Assembly (NCBI RefSeq): GCF_004793475.1
Contig: NZ_SRYZ01000005.1
Location: forward strand, 62,001-126,000
Direction: 5' to 3'
Source: Bacteroides muris (ex Afrizal et al. 2022)
GTDB taxonomy: Bacteria; Bacteroidota; Bacteroidia; Bacteroidales; Bacteroidaceae
DNA: 64,000 bases
Positions 34,528 to 43,396 of the stretch are shown in pieces (the first letter of the stretch is position 1; every line of letters starts with the position of its first letter). The notes beneath the pieces are model-generated. The model was not told the origin of the DNA. It saw only the letters and a program-made list of their open reading frames with translations, and searched no databases. The position numbers and the translations under genes are program-made.

Positions 34528-35904
34528 TCATTCGGTTTGCCAGCCGCCCCCCAATGCCTTATAGACATTTACCATGGCAATAAGCTCGTCACGGATAGCA
34601 TTACTCACTCCAATTTGAGCATCGAAATAACCACGCTGGGCATCGAGCACATCCATATAATTGATAACACCATTGATGTATTGCAATTGTGCCAAATCCA
34701 CGTACCCTTTGGCAGAGCGTTCAAGTTTGGCACGCAGCTGGTAGACTTCCTTTATTTTATTGAAATCCACAATAGCATTCTTTGCCTCCTTAAAAGCATT
34801 CAGTACGGTCTTTTCATAGCTATGTATCTCGGCTTCAAAAGAAGCTTTCTGAGCTTTCAGGGCGGCACGATTCTTTCCCCAACCGAAAAGCGGAGCCAAT
34901 ATCGCACCATTCAATAAGGAATAGGGAGATTCCAAAAAATTAGACAGCACATCACTTTCCAATCCAAACTGTCCGGTCAACGCCAGACGGGGAAACATAT
35001 TGGTATAAGCAATTTTCACTCTGGCATGCTCGGCCCTCAACTGCTGCTCTGCCGCACGAATATCAGGACGGCGCTCCAACAAATCGGAAGGAAGACCTAC
35101 CGGTAAAGACTCCGGCACATCCAGTTCCTGTAGAAAATTTACACGCTTAATGCGGGTAGGAAATTCACCTACAAGAAAAGCGATATCATTTTCTTTCAGA
35201 GAGATACGGCGTTCTAAATCGGGCACAAGCGTAGCCGTACGGGCCAACTCCACTTGTGCCTGCTGATAAGAGGTCTCGGAGGTCAGTCCACCTTCAAAAC
35301 GGATACGGGCCAAGCGAACTCCCTCTTCACGCGCCTTTTGCGTCTGGCGTACAATCTCCAGTTCGGTATCAAGGGCTACCAGCTCATAATAAGCCTGTGC
35401 AACTTCGGCAACGATAGTCATGCGCAACGCACGCTGTGCCTCCACACTTTGCAGGTATTCGGCCACGGCGGCCACTTTCTTCCATCTCAAGTTTCCCCAA
35501 AGATCCAGTTCCCAGGAAAGCAATGCCTTGGCTTCATAGGTATTGCCTACATCACGGCTATGACCGCCATAATTATCCACTTCACGCTCGGCCTCCACTT
35601 TTCCGGTGAGCTGCGGCAGAAGATTGGCAACACTGATACGCTTTTGGGCAGCCATCTCCTTGACGCGGAAAGCCGCAATCTGCATGTCCTTATTATACTC
35701 CAATGCACGGTCTATCAAGCTGCGCAGAGTACTGTCCGTATAAACAGCTTGCCATTGCTGGTCGGCAATGCTGATACTGTCCTGCTGTTGCACAAGGCTG
35801 TCCGGCAAGGACATTTCAGGACGGACATAACTCTTTCCGACCTTACAGGAAGTGAATATGGAAATACTCAGCAGCAAAAGGATATATATTTTATTTTTTT
35901 TCAT
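34528..35904 (-). CDS. TolC/OprM-type outer-membrane efflux lipoprotein
   Basis: The 458-residue protein has a lipobox (LLLSISIFTSCKVG) giving an outer-membrane lipoprotein, then two outer-membrane-efflux repeats forming the trimeric channel and coiled-coil tunnel. LSWELDLWGNLRWKKVAA and LLERRPDIRAAEQQLRAEHA are diagnostic family motifs. It is the exit duct for the RND pump encoded 21 bp upstream. It is the last gene of the three-gene efflux operon. Confidence 0.93.
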   Translation of the reverse strand: MKKNKIYILLLLSISIFTSCKVGKSYVRPEMSLPDSLVQQQDSISIADQQWQAVYTDSTLRSLIDRALEYNKDMQIAAFRVKEMAAQKRISVANLLPQLTGKVEAEREVDNYGGHSRDVGNTYEAKALLSWELDLWGNLRWKKVAAVAEYLQSVEAQRALRMTIVAEVAQAYYELVALDTELEIVRQTQKAREEGVRLARIRFEGGLTSETSYQQAQVELARTATLVPDLERRISLKENDIAFLVGEFPTRIKRVNFLQELDVPESLPVGLPSDLLERRPDIRAAEQQLRAEHARVKIAYTNMFPRLALTGQFGLESDVLSNFLESPYSLLNGAILAPLFGWGKNRAALKAQKASFEAEIHSYEKTVLNAFKEAKNAIVDFNKIKEVYQLRAKLERSAKGYVDLAQLQYINGVINYMDVLDAQRGYFDAQIGVSNAIRDELIAMVNVYKALGGGWQTE

Positions 35905-35925
35905 AACAGTCTTTGTTTAAGTGAA

Positions 35926-38900
35926 TCAGTCTTTCTTGATTTTATGCTGCACTTTTGCCTTTGCCTTATAAACCAGCACAAAGAAGAACGGTACAAGCAC
36001 AATACCGAATACAATGGCAAATATCATTCCGAAGAAAACACCGGTACCGATAGCCTGACGGCTTGCTGAGCCCGGTCCGCTTGCCAACACCATAGGAAGC
36101 ATACCCAATACAAAAGCAAGGGAAGTCATCAGAATAGGCCGGAAACGAAGTTGGGCAGCATGGATGGCCGACAAAATCAAGTCTTCCCCCTTGTCAACCT
36201 GTACCTTGGCAAACTCCACAATCAAAATGGCATTTTTTGCCGCAAGTCCCACCAGCATCACCAAGCCAATCTGGAAATAAATATCATTTTCCAACCCGCA
36301 TATCACAACACCCAGATAGGCACCCAAAGCAGCAACCGGCAGTGAAAGCAACACTGCGATAGGCACCGTCCAGCTTTCGTATTGCGCAGCCAGGAAGAGA
36401 AATACAAAAAGGAATACCAACGTAAGTACAAGACCCGTCTGCCCTCCCGCCTTCTTTTCCTGATAGGAAAGACCGCTCCATTCCAGACCGATATTGTCCG
36501 GCAAGTGGTCGTGCGCAATCTGCTCCATAATCTCCATTGCCTGACCGGAGCTATAGCCTTGTGCAGCAGAACCGCGGATTACGGCAGTGGTAAACATGTT
36601 GAAACGCTTGATGCTGCCCGGTCCGGTAGTATAGGAAGCATTTCCCAAAGAGGTAAGCGGCACCATCACTCCATCCTTCGCCTTCACAAAGAACAGATTG
36701 ATGTTGTCTTTATGCTCGCGATAAGGAGCCTCGGCTTGAATATATACCTTATATATACGGTTGAACATATTGAAATCATTCACATAGACAGAACCGGTAT
36801 AAGCTTTCATGGTAGAAAACACATCTGCCAAAGGTACTCCCAGCATCTTCACCTTGTCTCGATCCACATCAAAATAGAGTTGCGGGATTTCGGACTGCAA
36901 GGAAGAGGAAAGCCCTGCCAACTCCTTGTACTTTCGGGCATATAACATCAACGTATCTGCCGCTTGCACCAAATCATCAAACGTTGCGTCTCCGCGTGCC
37001 TCAAGCTGCATTTCGAAACCTCCCGAAGTACCCAGACCCGGAATGACCGGCGGTGTGGAAAGATAGACTCTACATTCGGGATATTCTTTCAAATCCTTCT
37101 CCACATTCTCCATTATCTTATCAATGGAAATTCCCTTACGTTCTTCCCAGGGTTTGAGGATAACCGTCAGTTCACTGCGCGCCTGGTTACTTCCCACGCG
37201 GGGGCTGCTACCCGTGACGTTCTGCACGTATGCCACGTACGGATTCTTCTCCAGGTATTGCACGGCACGATCGGTCACTACACGGGTACGTTCCAAAGTG
37301 GCACCTTCCGGCAATTCCAATTCAATCTTAAAATAGCCTTGGTCTTCTGTCGGCAGGAAGCTGGTAGGCACCAGCCGATGGATAATGAAAATGGCAACCA
37401 GTACCAGACCAAACGCACTCATCAATCGGCGAGGATTCCTGATGACCCGGTTGATGACAGCCACATATTTGTGGTTTCCCAGATTCAACCATTCATTAAT
37501 CTTACGGAAAACGATGTTCTTTTTCTTTCCACTGTCGGGCTTCAATATGAGCGAACACATAACAGGACTGAGCGTCAAAGCCACTACTGTAGAAAGCAAT
37601 ACGGAAACAGCAATAGTAATGGTAAACTGACGGTATAGCTGTCCGGTGATTCCGCTCAAGAAACTTACCGGCACAAATACGGCACAAAGCACCAATGAAG
37701 TAGCAATCAAAGCACTTGCCAACCCGTTCATAGCTTTTTTGGTAGCTTCATACGGACCCAGTTTCTCCGTCTCCATGAGGTGTTCCACGTTCTCTACCAC
37801 CACAATGGCATCATCCACCACAATACCGATGGCGAGAATCAATCCAAGCAAAGTCAGTATGTTCAGAGAGAAACCGAAAATAAGCATGAAACCGAAGGTA
37901 CCAATCAGTGAAATAGGTACCGCAACAATCGGTATCACCGTCGCACGCCAACTTTGCAAAGAAAGGAATACGACCAGTACAACCAGAATCAACGCTTCGA
38001 ACAACGTCTTGTATACTTCATGAATGGATTCGGAAATATAAGTCGTCATGTCGAAGGGAATCTCATAACTCATTCCCTCAGGGAAATTCGCACTGATTTC
38101 CTCCATAGCGGCCTTTACATTCTTTGCAACTTCCATGGCATTGGCTCCGGGAAGCATATAGATGCCGAGCACAGCAGCATTCTCACCGTTGATTCCGCTC
38201 TCGGTACTATACGAAGAGGCTTCCAGCGAAACACGTGCCACATCGCGCAAGCGGATGATGGAACCATTGGCATTGGCACGGACCACGATGTCCTCAAACT
38301 GCTTTACCGAACTTAAACGTCCCTGGGTAGTGATAGGAATAGTAATGTCAAGTCCCTTCACCGGTTGTTGTCCCAAAACACCTGCAGCAGACTCACGATT
38401 CTGATCTTTCAGGGCATTCTGCAAGTCTTGCACCGTCAGGCCGAAGTTGGCAAGTTTATCAGGCAACGCCCATATCTGCATGGCATAGTAACGGCTGCCG
38501 ATGTTGGAAACACGTCCCACCCCGGGGATACGGCGCAACAAATCGAGCACATTGATAGTGGCAAAGTTACTCAGATAAATTTCGTCGAACTTCGGGTCAC
38601 TGGAAGTCAGACAGATGGTCATCAACTGGCTGGGAGCCTGTTTTTCCACAGAAATACCATTCTGAATCACTTCGGCCGGTAAACGACTCTCTGCCAGTTT
38701 CACACGGTTCTGTATTTCTACGGCAGCCAAATCCGGGTCGGCGGATACGTCGAAAGTGACCGTAGCCGAAAAACCTCCGGAATTAGAACTGTTGGACTCC
38801 ATATACAGCATACCGGGAGTACCGTTTATCTCCTGCTCAATAGGAGTTGCCACCGCCTGCGAAACAGTCAATGCACTGGCTCCCGGATAGGAAGCACTGA

Positions 38901-39036
38901 TTTTCACTACAGGAGGTGTTATCTGCGGATATTGGTCTACCGGCAGCATGGTCAGGCCAATGATACCGACAATTACAATCACAATCGATATCACCGCCGA
39001 GAATACCGGACGGTCTATAAAAAAACTTACTTTCAT
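35926..39036 (-). CDS. RND multidrug efflux transporter (AcrB/HAE1 type)
   Basis: The protein has 1036 residues from the ATG at 39036; a longer frame would overlap the upstream gene. It has the full AcrB architecture: the first helix within SFFIDRPVFSAVISIVIVIVG, two large periplasmic loops, and twelve membrane helices. The proton-relay aspartates are in GIVVDDAIVVVENV on helix 4, and RPILMTSLAFVLGMLPM is conserved in the C-terminal half. It exports hydrophobic drugs, dyes or bile salts using the proton gradient, with the MFP and OMF genes on either side. Confidence 0.96.
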   Translation of the reverse strand: MKVSFFIDRPVFSAVISIVIVIVGIIGLTMLPVDQYPQITPPVVKISASYPGASALTVSQAVATPIEQEINGTPGMLYMESNSSNSGGFSATVTFDVSADPDLAAVEIQNRVKLAESRLPAEVIQNGISVEKQAPSQLMTICLTSSDPKFDEIYLSNFATINVLDLLRRIPGVGRVSNIGSRYYAMQIWALPDKLANFGLTVQDLQNALKDQNRESAAGVLGQQPVKGLDITIPITTQGRLSSVKQFEDIVVRANANGSIIRLRDVARVSLEASSYSTESGINGENAAVLGIYMLPGANAMEVAKNVKAAMEEISANFPEGMSYEIPFDMTTYISESIHEVYKTLFEALILVVLVVFLSLQSWRATVIPIVAVPISLIGTFGFMLIFGFSLNILTLLGLILAIGIVVDDAIVVVENVEHLMETEKLGPYEATKKAMNGLASALIATSLVLCAVFVPVSFLSGITGQLYRQFTITIAVSVLLSTVVALTLSPVMCSLILKPDSGKKKNIVFRKINEWLNLGNHKYVAVINRVIRNPRRLMSAFGLVLVAIFIIHRLVPTSFLPTEDQGYFKIELELPEGATLERTRVVTDRAVQYLEKNPYVAYVQNVTGSSPRVGSNQARSELTVILKPWEERKGISIDKIMENVEKDLKEYPECRVYLSTPPVIPGLGTSGGFEMQLEARGDATFDDLVQAADTLMLYARKYKELAGLSSSLQSEIPQLYFDVDRDKVKMLGVPLADVFSTMKAYTGSVYVNDFNMFNRIYKVYIQAEAPYREHKDNINLFFVKAKDGVMVPLTSLGNASYTTGPGSIKRFNMFTTAVIRGSAAQGYSSGQAMEIMEQIAHDHLPDNIGLEWSGLSYQEKKAGGQTGLVLTLVFLFVFLFLAAQYESWTVPIAVLLSLPVAALGAYLGVVICGLENDIYFQIGLVMLVGLAAKNAILIVEFAKVQVDKGEDLILSAIHAAQLRFRPILMTSLAFVLGMLPMVLASGPGSASRQAIGTGVFFGMIFAIVFGIVLVPFFFVLVYKAKAKVQHKIKKD

Positions 39037-39043
39037 AACATCA

Positions 39044-40318
39044 TTACTTTGAAGGGTTGTTGTCCTTTGATTTATTCTCAACCGGGGTAGTCTGCTCCGT
39101 TTCAGAAACGACCTGCTTGTTCAGAGAATCATTCGTCTGCCCGCCCTCTTTTTTAGGAACGGCAGCTTGGGCACGTACTTTCATACCCGGAGTCAGCTTG
39201 TGAAAACCTTCTGTCACAATTTGTTCTCCGGCAGCCAAACCACGCTCAACTACCCAATTGTTACCAAATTCAGGTCCCAGCTCAATAAAACGCTTTTCAA
39301 CCGTAGAGTCCCGGCGCATTACAAAAACATATGCACCACCTTTCTCAATGGTAACTGCCTTTTGAGGAACAGCGACAGCACCCTCACGTACATCCAGCAA
39401 CAGCTTCACTTTTGTAAATTGCCCCGGCAACAACACTCTGTCAGGATTCGGCATTTCTGCACGTACGGAGAATGTTCCGGTCTGAGGGTCTACCTGAGGT
39501 TCGGCAAAATCCACATAGCCTTTATAAGGATAGACAGTATTATTCGCCAAAGTAATTGTAATGTTCGGCTGCCAGGAACGTGTAGAATCCTGACGCCCTA
39601 TCTCGATATTCCGTTCCTTGCTTTTCAGGTAATCCAATGCTGTCATGCTGAAATCTACCAGCACCGTATCACTTTTCACAATCGTAGCCAGCAAAGACTT
39701 ACCTCCCGGTCCGACCAATGTTCCCAAATCCACATTTCTTTCACTGATATGTCCCGATAACGGAGAACGGACCAACGTATACCCCAATTCCAATTCGGCC
39801 TGGTCCAAATCGGCCTGACTCATCGCCACCGAAGCTTCTGCCGTCTCGTAGGCAGCCTGGGCATTATCCAAGTCCAACTGGCTGGCAGCATTCTGCGCAT
39901 GAAGAGGGCGGATACGCTCCAAATCTCGTTTTGCCTTCAATGCCTGCGCCTCATCTTTCTTTAACTGTGCACGGGCTTTGTCGGCCTTTGCCCTATACTG
40001 GTCTTGGTTTATAACAAAAAGCACCTGGTTCTTGGTGACATACGTTCCTTCTGCAAAAAGCATATTCTCCAAATACCCTTCCACACGCGCACGTACCTCT
40101 ACAAACTGCTGGGCACGAATACGCCCCACGTACTCGCCATATATCTCCACATCTCCTTTTTCTGCTGATTCCACAATCACGGTAGGAGCTTCCGGTTCAA
40201 CCTTCTTAGGCCAAGTCAGAATAAAGTAACCTGCCAACAATACCGCCATGCAGACAACCATCATCAACAACCTCTTCTTCTTTAATTTCAATTCTTTTTT
40301 CGTAAAAAACTGTCTCAT
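39044..40318 (-). CDS. RND efflux periplasmic adaptor (AcrA type)
   Basis: The 424-residue adaptor has an N-terminal membrane anchor (LLMMVVCMAVLLAGYFILTW), a lipoyl/barrel-sandwich half-motif VEVRARVEGYLENMLFAEGT, a coiled-coil hairpin of about 100 residues rich in Ala, Glu and Gln, and then LVRSPLSGHISERNVDLGTLV. The C-terminal 45 residues are a polar Gln/Asn/Thr tail with no fold. It bridges the AcrB-like pump and the TolC-like channel. It is first in the operon, with a divergent regulatory region upstream but no adjacent regulator gene. Confidence 0.95.
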   Translation of the reverse strand: MRQFFTKKELKLKKKRLLMMVVCMAVLLAGYFILTWPKKVEPEAPTVIVESAEKGDVEIYGEYVGRIRAQQFVEVRARVEGYLENMLFAEGTYVTKNQVLFVINQDQYRAKADKARAQLKKDEAQALKAKRDLERIRPLHAQNAASQLDLDNAQAAYETAEASVAMSQADLDQAELELGYTLVRSPLSGHISERNVDLGTLVGPGGKSLLATIVKSDTVLVDFSMTALDYLKSKERNIEIGRQDSTRSWQPNITITLANNTVYPYKGYVDFAEPQVDPQTGTFSVRAEMPNPDRVLLPGQFTKVKLLLDVREGAVAVPQKAVTIEKGGAYVFVMRRDSTVEKRFIELGPEFGNNWVVERGLAAGEQIVTEGFHKLTPGMKVRAQAAVPKKEGGQTNDSLNKQVVSETEQTTPVENKSKDNNPSK

Positions 40319-40474
40319 GTTTGTTTGTCTATTAAATTTAACCCTGTTTCTTTCTATTAAGACAAATCCGATGCCAATCTATCACCATCTTATCCATCAC
40401 ATATAACAATCTATATATCAGATATAAAAGAAAAAATCATTTTTTTATTCATGGTGGCATCTTCTGTTTTTTCT

Positions 40475-40511
40475 TGTGGAATGTGTCCACAGTTTGTGGA
40501 ATAATTCCACA
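40475..40511. promoter_or_regulatory. Tandem palindromic operator between the efflux operon and its divergent neighbour
   Basis: TGTGGA-N5-TCCACA occurs twice, at 40475-40491 and 40495-40511, exactly 20 bp apart. The second copy extends to a 19-bp perfect odd palindrome (40494-40512). Two in-phase sites on the same DNA face suggest a cooperative dimeric regulator. The rest of the 303-bp gap is AT-rich and holds only the -7 box at 40574. Confidence 0.7.
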
Positions 40512-40573
40512 AAATTACTAAATTAAAAACACATAAAAACCCTTTTTTGCTCTACACTAACAAAGAAAAACAT

Positions 40574-40581
40574 TATCTTTA
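40574..40581 (+). promoter_or_regulatory. Possible -7 box upstream of the 89-residue protein gene
   Basis: TATCTTTA differs from TAnnTTTG in the last base and lies 40 bp before the ATG at 40622. Confidence 0.35.
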
Positions 40582-40621
40582 CCGAAAATAATTCAAATTA
40601 TTCATTTTAAACGTAAAAATT

Positions 40622-40891
40622 ATGGCAAGTAGAAAAGAACTAAAGAAGAATATAAACTATATTGCGGGTGAATTGTTCACAGAGTGTCTTGTAAACAGCT
40701 TATATATACCTGGAATAGAGAAACAAAAAGCCGACAATCTGATGGCTGAAATTCTAAAAATGCAAGATGAATTCATAAGCCGCATCAGCCACACCGAGCC
40801 GGGAAATGTAAAAGGTTTCTACAAAAAACTTCGTGCTGATTTCAATGCGAAGGTAGACGAAATCATTGACGCAATGGGCAAGCTGAAATAA
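40622..40891 (+). CDS. Conserved small hypothetical protein
   Basis: The 89-residue, highly charged, helical protein (KELKKNINYIAGELFTECLV, then ADNLMAEILKMQDEFISRI) has no signal peptide, Cys cluster or known motif. It starts after a -7-like box and is followed one base later by the acyltransferase gene, so the two are almost certainly co-transcribed. It may be a small cytosolic partner of lipid synthesis, but this is only suggested by position. No family was recognised. Confidence 0.65.
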   Translation: MASRKELKKNINYIAGELFTECLVNSLYIPGIEKQKADNLMAEILKMQDEFISRISHTEPGNVKGFYKKLRADFNAKVDEIIDAMGKLK

Positions 40892-40892
40892 G

Positions 40893-41447
40893 ATGAAGAA
40901 AGCCTTTTATAGCTTCATTTATTATCGCCTGCTGGGCTGGAAGACAAACGTGACGGTGCCCAACTACGACAAATGTGTAATTTGTGCGGCACCCCATACT
41001 TCCAATTGGGACTTATTTATCGGTAAATTGTTTTATGGCGCCATCGGCCGCAAGACCAGCTTCATGATGAAAAAGGAATGGTTCTTTTTTCCTCTGGGAT
41101 TGATATTCAAAGCCGTTGGTGGCATCCCGGTGAACCGGGGACGTAAATCTTCCTTAGTAGACCAAATGACCGAAAAGTTTGTAAGCAGCAAGCATTTCCA
41201 CCTGGCCATTACACCGGAAGGAACCCGTAAAGCCAATCCCAACTGGAAGAAAGGTTTTTATTACATAGCGCTTAAAGCAAAAGTACCCATCATGCTTATC
41301 GGGATTGACTATCCTTCCAAGACCATCTCCTCTACCAAAGCTGTCATGCCTACCGGAGACATAGAAAAGGATATGCGCGAGATAAAACTGTATTTCAAGA
41401 ACTTTAAAGGGAAAAATCCCGAAAATTTTGATTTAGGAGATATCTAA
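40893..41447 (+). CDS. PlsC-like acyltransferase
   Basis: The 184-residue protein belongs to the lysophospholipid/glycerophosphate acyltransferase group. The HX4D catalytic motif is APHTSNWDLF (His35, Asp40), and the acceptor-binding and PEGTR-type motifs are IPVNRGRKSS and AITPEGTRKANPNW. It transfers an acyl chain to a lysophospholipid or related lipid at the inner membrane. It is shorter than PlsC (about 240), as is common in the Bacteroides subgroup. The exact acceptor is unknown. It starts one base after the small hypothetical gene. Confidence 0.85.
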   Translation: MKKAFYSFIYYRLLGWKTNVTVPNYDKCVICAAPHTSNWDLFIGKLFYGAIGRKTSFMMKKEWFFFPLGLIFKAVGGIPVNRGRKSSLVDQMTEKFVSSKHFHLAITPEGTRKANPNWKKGFYYIALKAKVPIMLIGIDYPSKTISSTKAVMPTGDIEKDMREIKLYFKNFKGKNPENFDLGDI

Positions 41448-41469
41448 TCAGGTATTAAGCATTCATGCC

Positions 41470-42276
41470 ATGCGAATAAGCATTCTGCAAACAGACATCG
41501 TCTGGGAAAATAAACAAGAAAATCTCCGTCGTCTCCACGAGAAGTTAGAAACTCTTCGTGGAACAACGGAGATTGTTGTTTTACCGGAAACATTCTCCAC
41601 CGGCTTCAGTATGAACACCGCCAGCTTGGCCGAACCCACAACAGGAGAAACTATCACAACGCTGCGCCGATGGTCTGAAGAGTACCGACTCGCTCTTGCA
41701 GGCAGCTTTATTGCCAACGAGACAGCTCCAGAAGGAGGAAAGCCATCCTACTACAACCGTGCATTCTTCCTTACGCCCGAAGGCGATGCCTACTATTACG
41801 ACAAACGGCACCTCTTCCGGATGGGGCACGAAACAGAGCATTTCACTTCCGGCTACCAACGTCCCATTATCCGGTATCGCGGCTGGAACATACTGTTGCT
41901 TGTATGTTATGATCTTCGCTTCCCGGTATGGAGTCGCAACAGGAACAATGAATACGACCTTTTGATTTGTGTCGCCAACTGGCCCGTTCCCCGCCGGAAG
42001 GTTTGGGACATCCTGCTGCAAGCACGTGCTTTGGAAAACATCAGTTATGTCTGCGGTGTCAACCGCATCGGCAGAGATGGCAGAGACACTCCACACTGTG
42101 GAGGCAGTGCGGTCTACTCTCCAAAAGGAGAAGTGCTTGCCACTGTGCCCGATGACAAAGAAGCGACTGCCACTGCCTCCCTCAGCCTTTCCTCCCTGCA
42201 GGAGTTCAGGCAAAAGTTCCCCGCTTGGAAAGATGCGGACGGTTTCGTTATTTCTTCAGATAATAGTTCACGGTAG
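41470..42276 (+). CDS. Nitrilase-family amidase (omega-amidase / YafV-like)
   Basis: The 268-residue protein carries the complete Glu-Lys-Cys catalytic triad: Glu40 in VVLPETFSTGF, Lys112 in YYDKRHLFRMG and Cys146 in LLVCYDLRFP. This pattern and length match omega-amidases of the YafV/NIT2 type, which hydrolyse omega-amides such as 2-oxoglutaramate in metabolite repair. Its last 29 bases overlap the convergent SIMPL gene. It lies 22 bp after the acyltransferase and may share the transcript. Confidence 0.88.
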   Translation: MRISILQTDIVWENKQENLRRLHEKLETLRGTTEIVVLPETFSTGFSMNTASLAEPTTGETITTLRRWSEEYRLALAGSFIANETAPEGGKPSYYNRAFFLTPEGDAYYYDKRHLFRMGHETEHFTSGYQRPIIRYRGWNILLLVCYDLRFPVWSRNRNNEYDLLICVANWPVPRRKVWDILLQARALENISYVCGVNRIGRDGRDTPHCGGSAVYSPKGEVLATVPDDKEATATASLSLSSLQEFRQKFPAWKDADGFVISSDNSSR

Positions 42277-42949
42277 TCACTACGCGCACGCTCTTTATAT
42301 AAGGAGTATAAGCATCGCGGTCGCTGATGGAGAACTGCCCTTGCGAAGCATTACGGATTTTGCCCAACTCGCTGTCCGAATCCTTGGCAAACTTCTCGGC
42401 TGCGGCACGGGCATTCTTGGTAGCCTCTTCTATCATCTTTGGCTTCACTTCATTAAGACCGGTAAATTCATAAGACACGTTATATTTGTAGTCTCCTCCT
42501 GTGATGGCAATGCCCTGCTTCAAGAGCTCGGCTTGCCCGGACATGAGTCTACGCACCCTATCCACATTCTTGGAAGTGACAGTGATGACAGACGTGGCAT
42601 TATAACGATAGACCACATTGCGGTCACCGTAACGTTCAGCCTGCATGTCAATCACCTCGGGGGGTGCAATGCTGATTTCTTCCTTCTCTATGCCGTTGCT
42701 TTCAAGATAACTCACGATGGCTGCATTCTTCTTCTCCATATTGGCATAAAGCAGAGCAGGGTCATTGCCTATGTCTTTGTAGACAAGAGGCCAGACCACC
42801 TTGTCGGCAGGCACTTCCATTTCGGCCAGTCCTTTTACACTGACCACACGATCCTTATTCACAAAATTGTCAATACCGCCTTTTACCTTGATTCCCAACA
42901 AAAGCAGCCCCACGGCTATAATGGCTGCTTCTACTTTCCAGCTTTTCAT
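42248..42949 (-). CDS. SIMPL-domain (DUF541) protein
   Basis: The 233-residue protein has an N-terminal membrane helix (EAAIIAVGLLLLGIKVKGGI), then the SIMPL fold: VSVKGLAEMEVPADKVVWPL, a central region YNATSVITVTSKNVDRVR, and the final strands RVVTTVNYYL. SIMPL proteins are periplasmic and have been linked to stress tolerance; the biochemical role is poorly known. The 3' end overlaps the nitrilase gene by 29 bp on the other strand, giving potential antisense pairing of the two mRNAs. A TATATTTG box reads leftward at 42981-42988. Confidence 0.82.
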   Translation of the reverse strand: MKSWKVEAAIIAVGLLLLGIKVKGGIDNFVNKDRVVSVKGLAEMEVPADKVVWPLVYKDIGNDPALLYANMEKKNAAIVSYLESNGIEKEEISIAPPEVIDMQAERYGDRNVVYRYNATSVITVTSKNVDRVRRLMSGQAELLKQGIAITGGDYKYNVSYEFTGLNEVKPKMIEEATKNARAAAEKFAKDSDSELGKIRNASQGQFSISDRDAYTPYIKSVRVVTTVNYYLKK

Positions 42950-43396
42950 ACGTTGATATTTTAGAGTTTATAAACAAATACAAATATAACAAACCCAAAC
43001 GGAAAAAGTGCGATGAACGGTTTATTTTTGCATGATTATCCTCATTATACCCCTAGCAACCTATTTATAGAAGCTATGCCTTTTCCTCCACAAAGTCCGC
43101 CTATCCATCTCCTTCCTATAGCGAACCATCATTAAAAGCCTTTTAATAGCATATCAGTCGTAAGTTTACTCCGGTATCCCCCTATAAGCATTCCGCTTCT
43201 ATTTCTATATAATAAGAACACATTTTAAGGAAAGAGACATCCTGCAAAATGCACCAAATCTGCTTTTTTTAGAGTATTTAATGAAAATACCCTAAAAGAA
43301 GGAGTACATATTCTCCAAAAAGTGCCTATTTTTGTCCTCTGAAACAATGTCAGAACAACGACATGATTAATTTAATAACTCTAACCCCTAAATCCT
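42950..43396. other. 447-bp divergent spacer between the SIMPL gene and nagA
   Basis: The left end holds a minus-strand -7 box (TATATTTG at 42981-42988) for the SIMPL gene. The middle, about 43000-43260, shows nothing recognisable apart from AT-rich and C-rich tracts. The right end holds the nagA promoter and a candidate operator. No gene was found on either strand. Confidence 0.6.
43268..43334 (+). promoter_or_regulatory. nagA promoter with upstream inverted repeat
   Basis: TATTTTTG at 43327-43334 is a good -7 box. Upstream, TTTAGAGTATTT at 43268-43279 and AAAATACCCTAAA at 43284-43296 form an inverted repeat with one mismatch, placed where an amino-sugar regulator could bind. No TTG at 19 bp was seen, which is consistent with regulated use. 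Confidence 0.45.
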
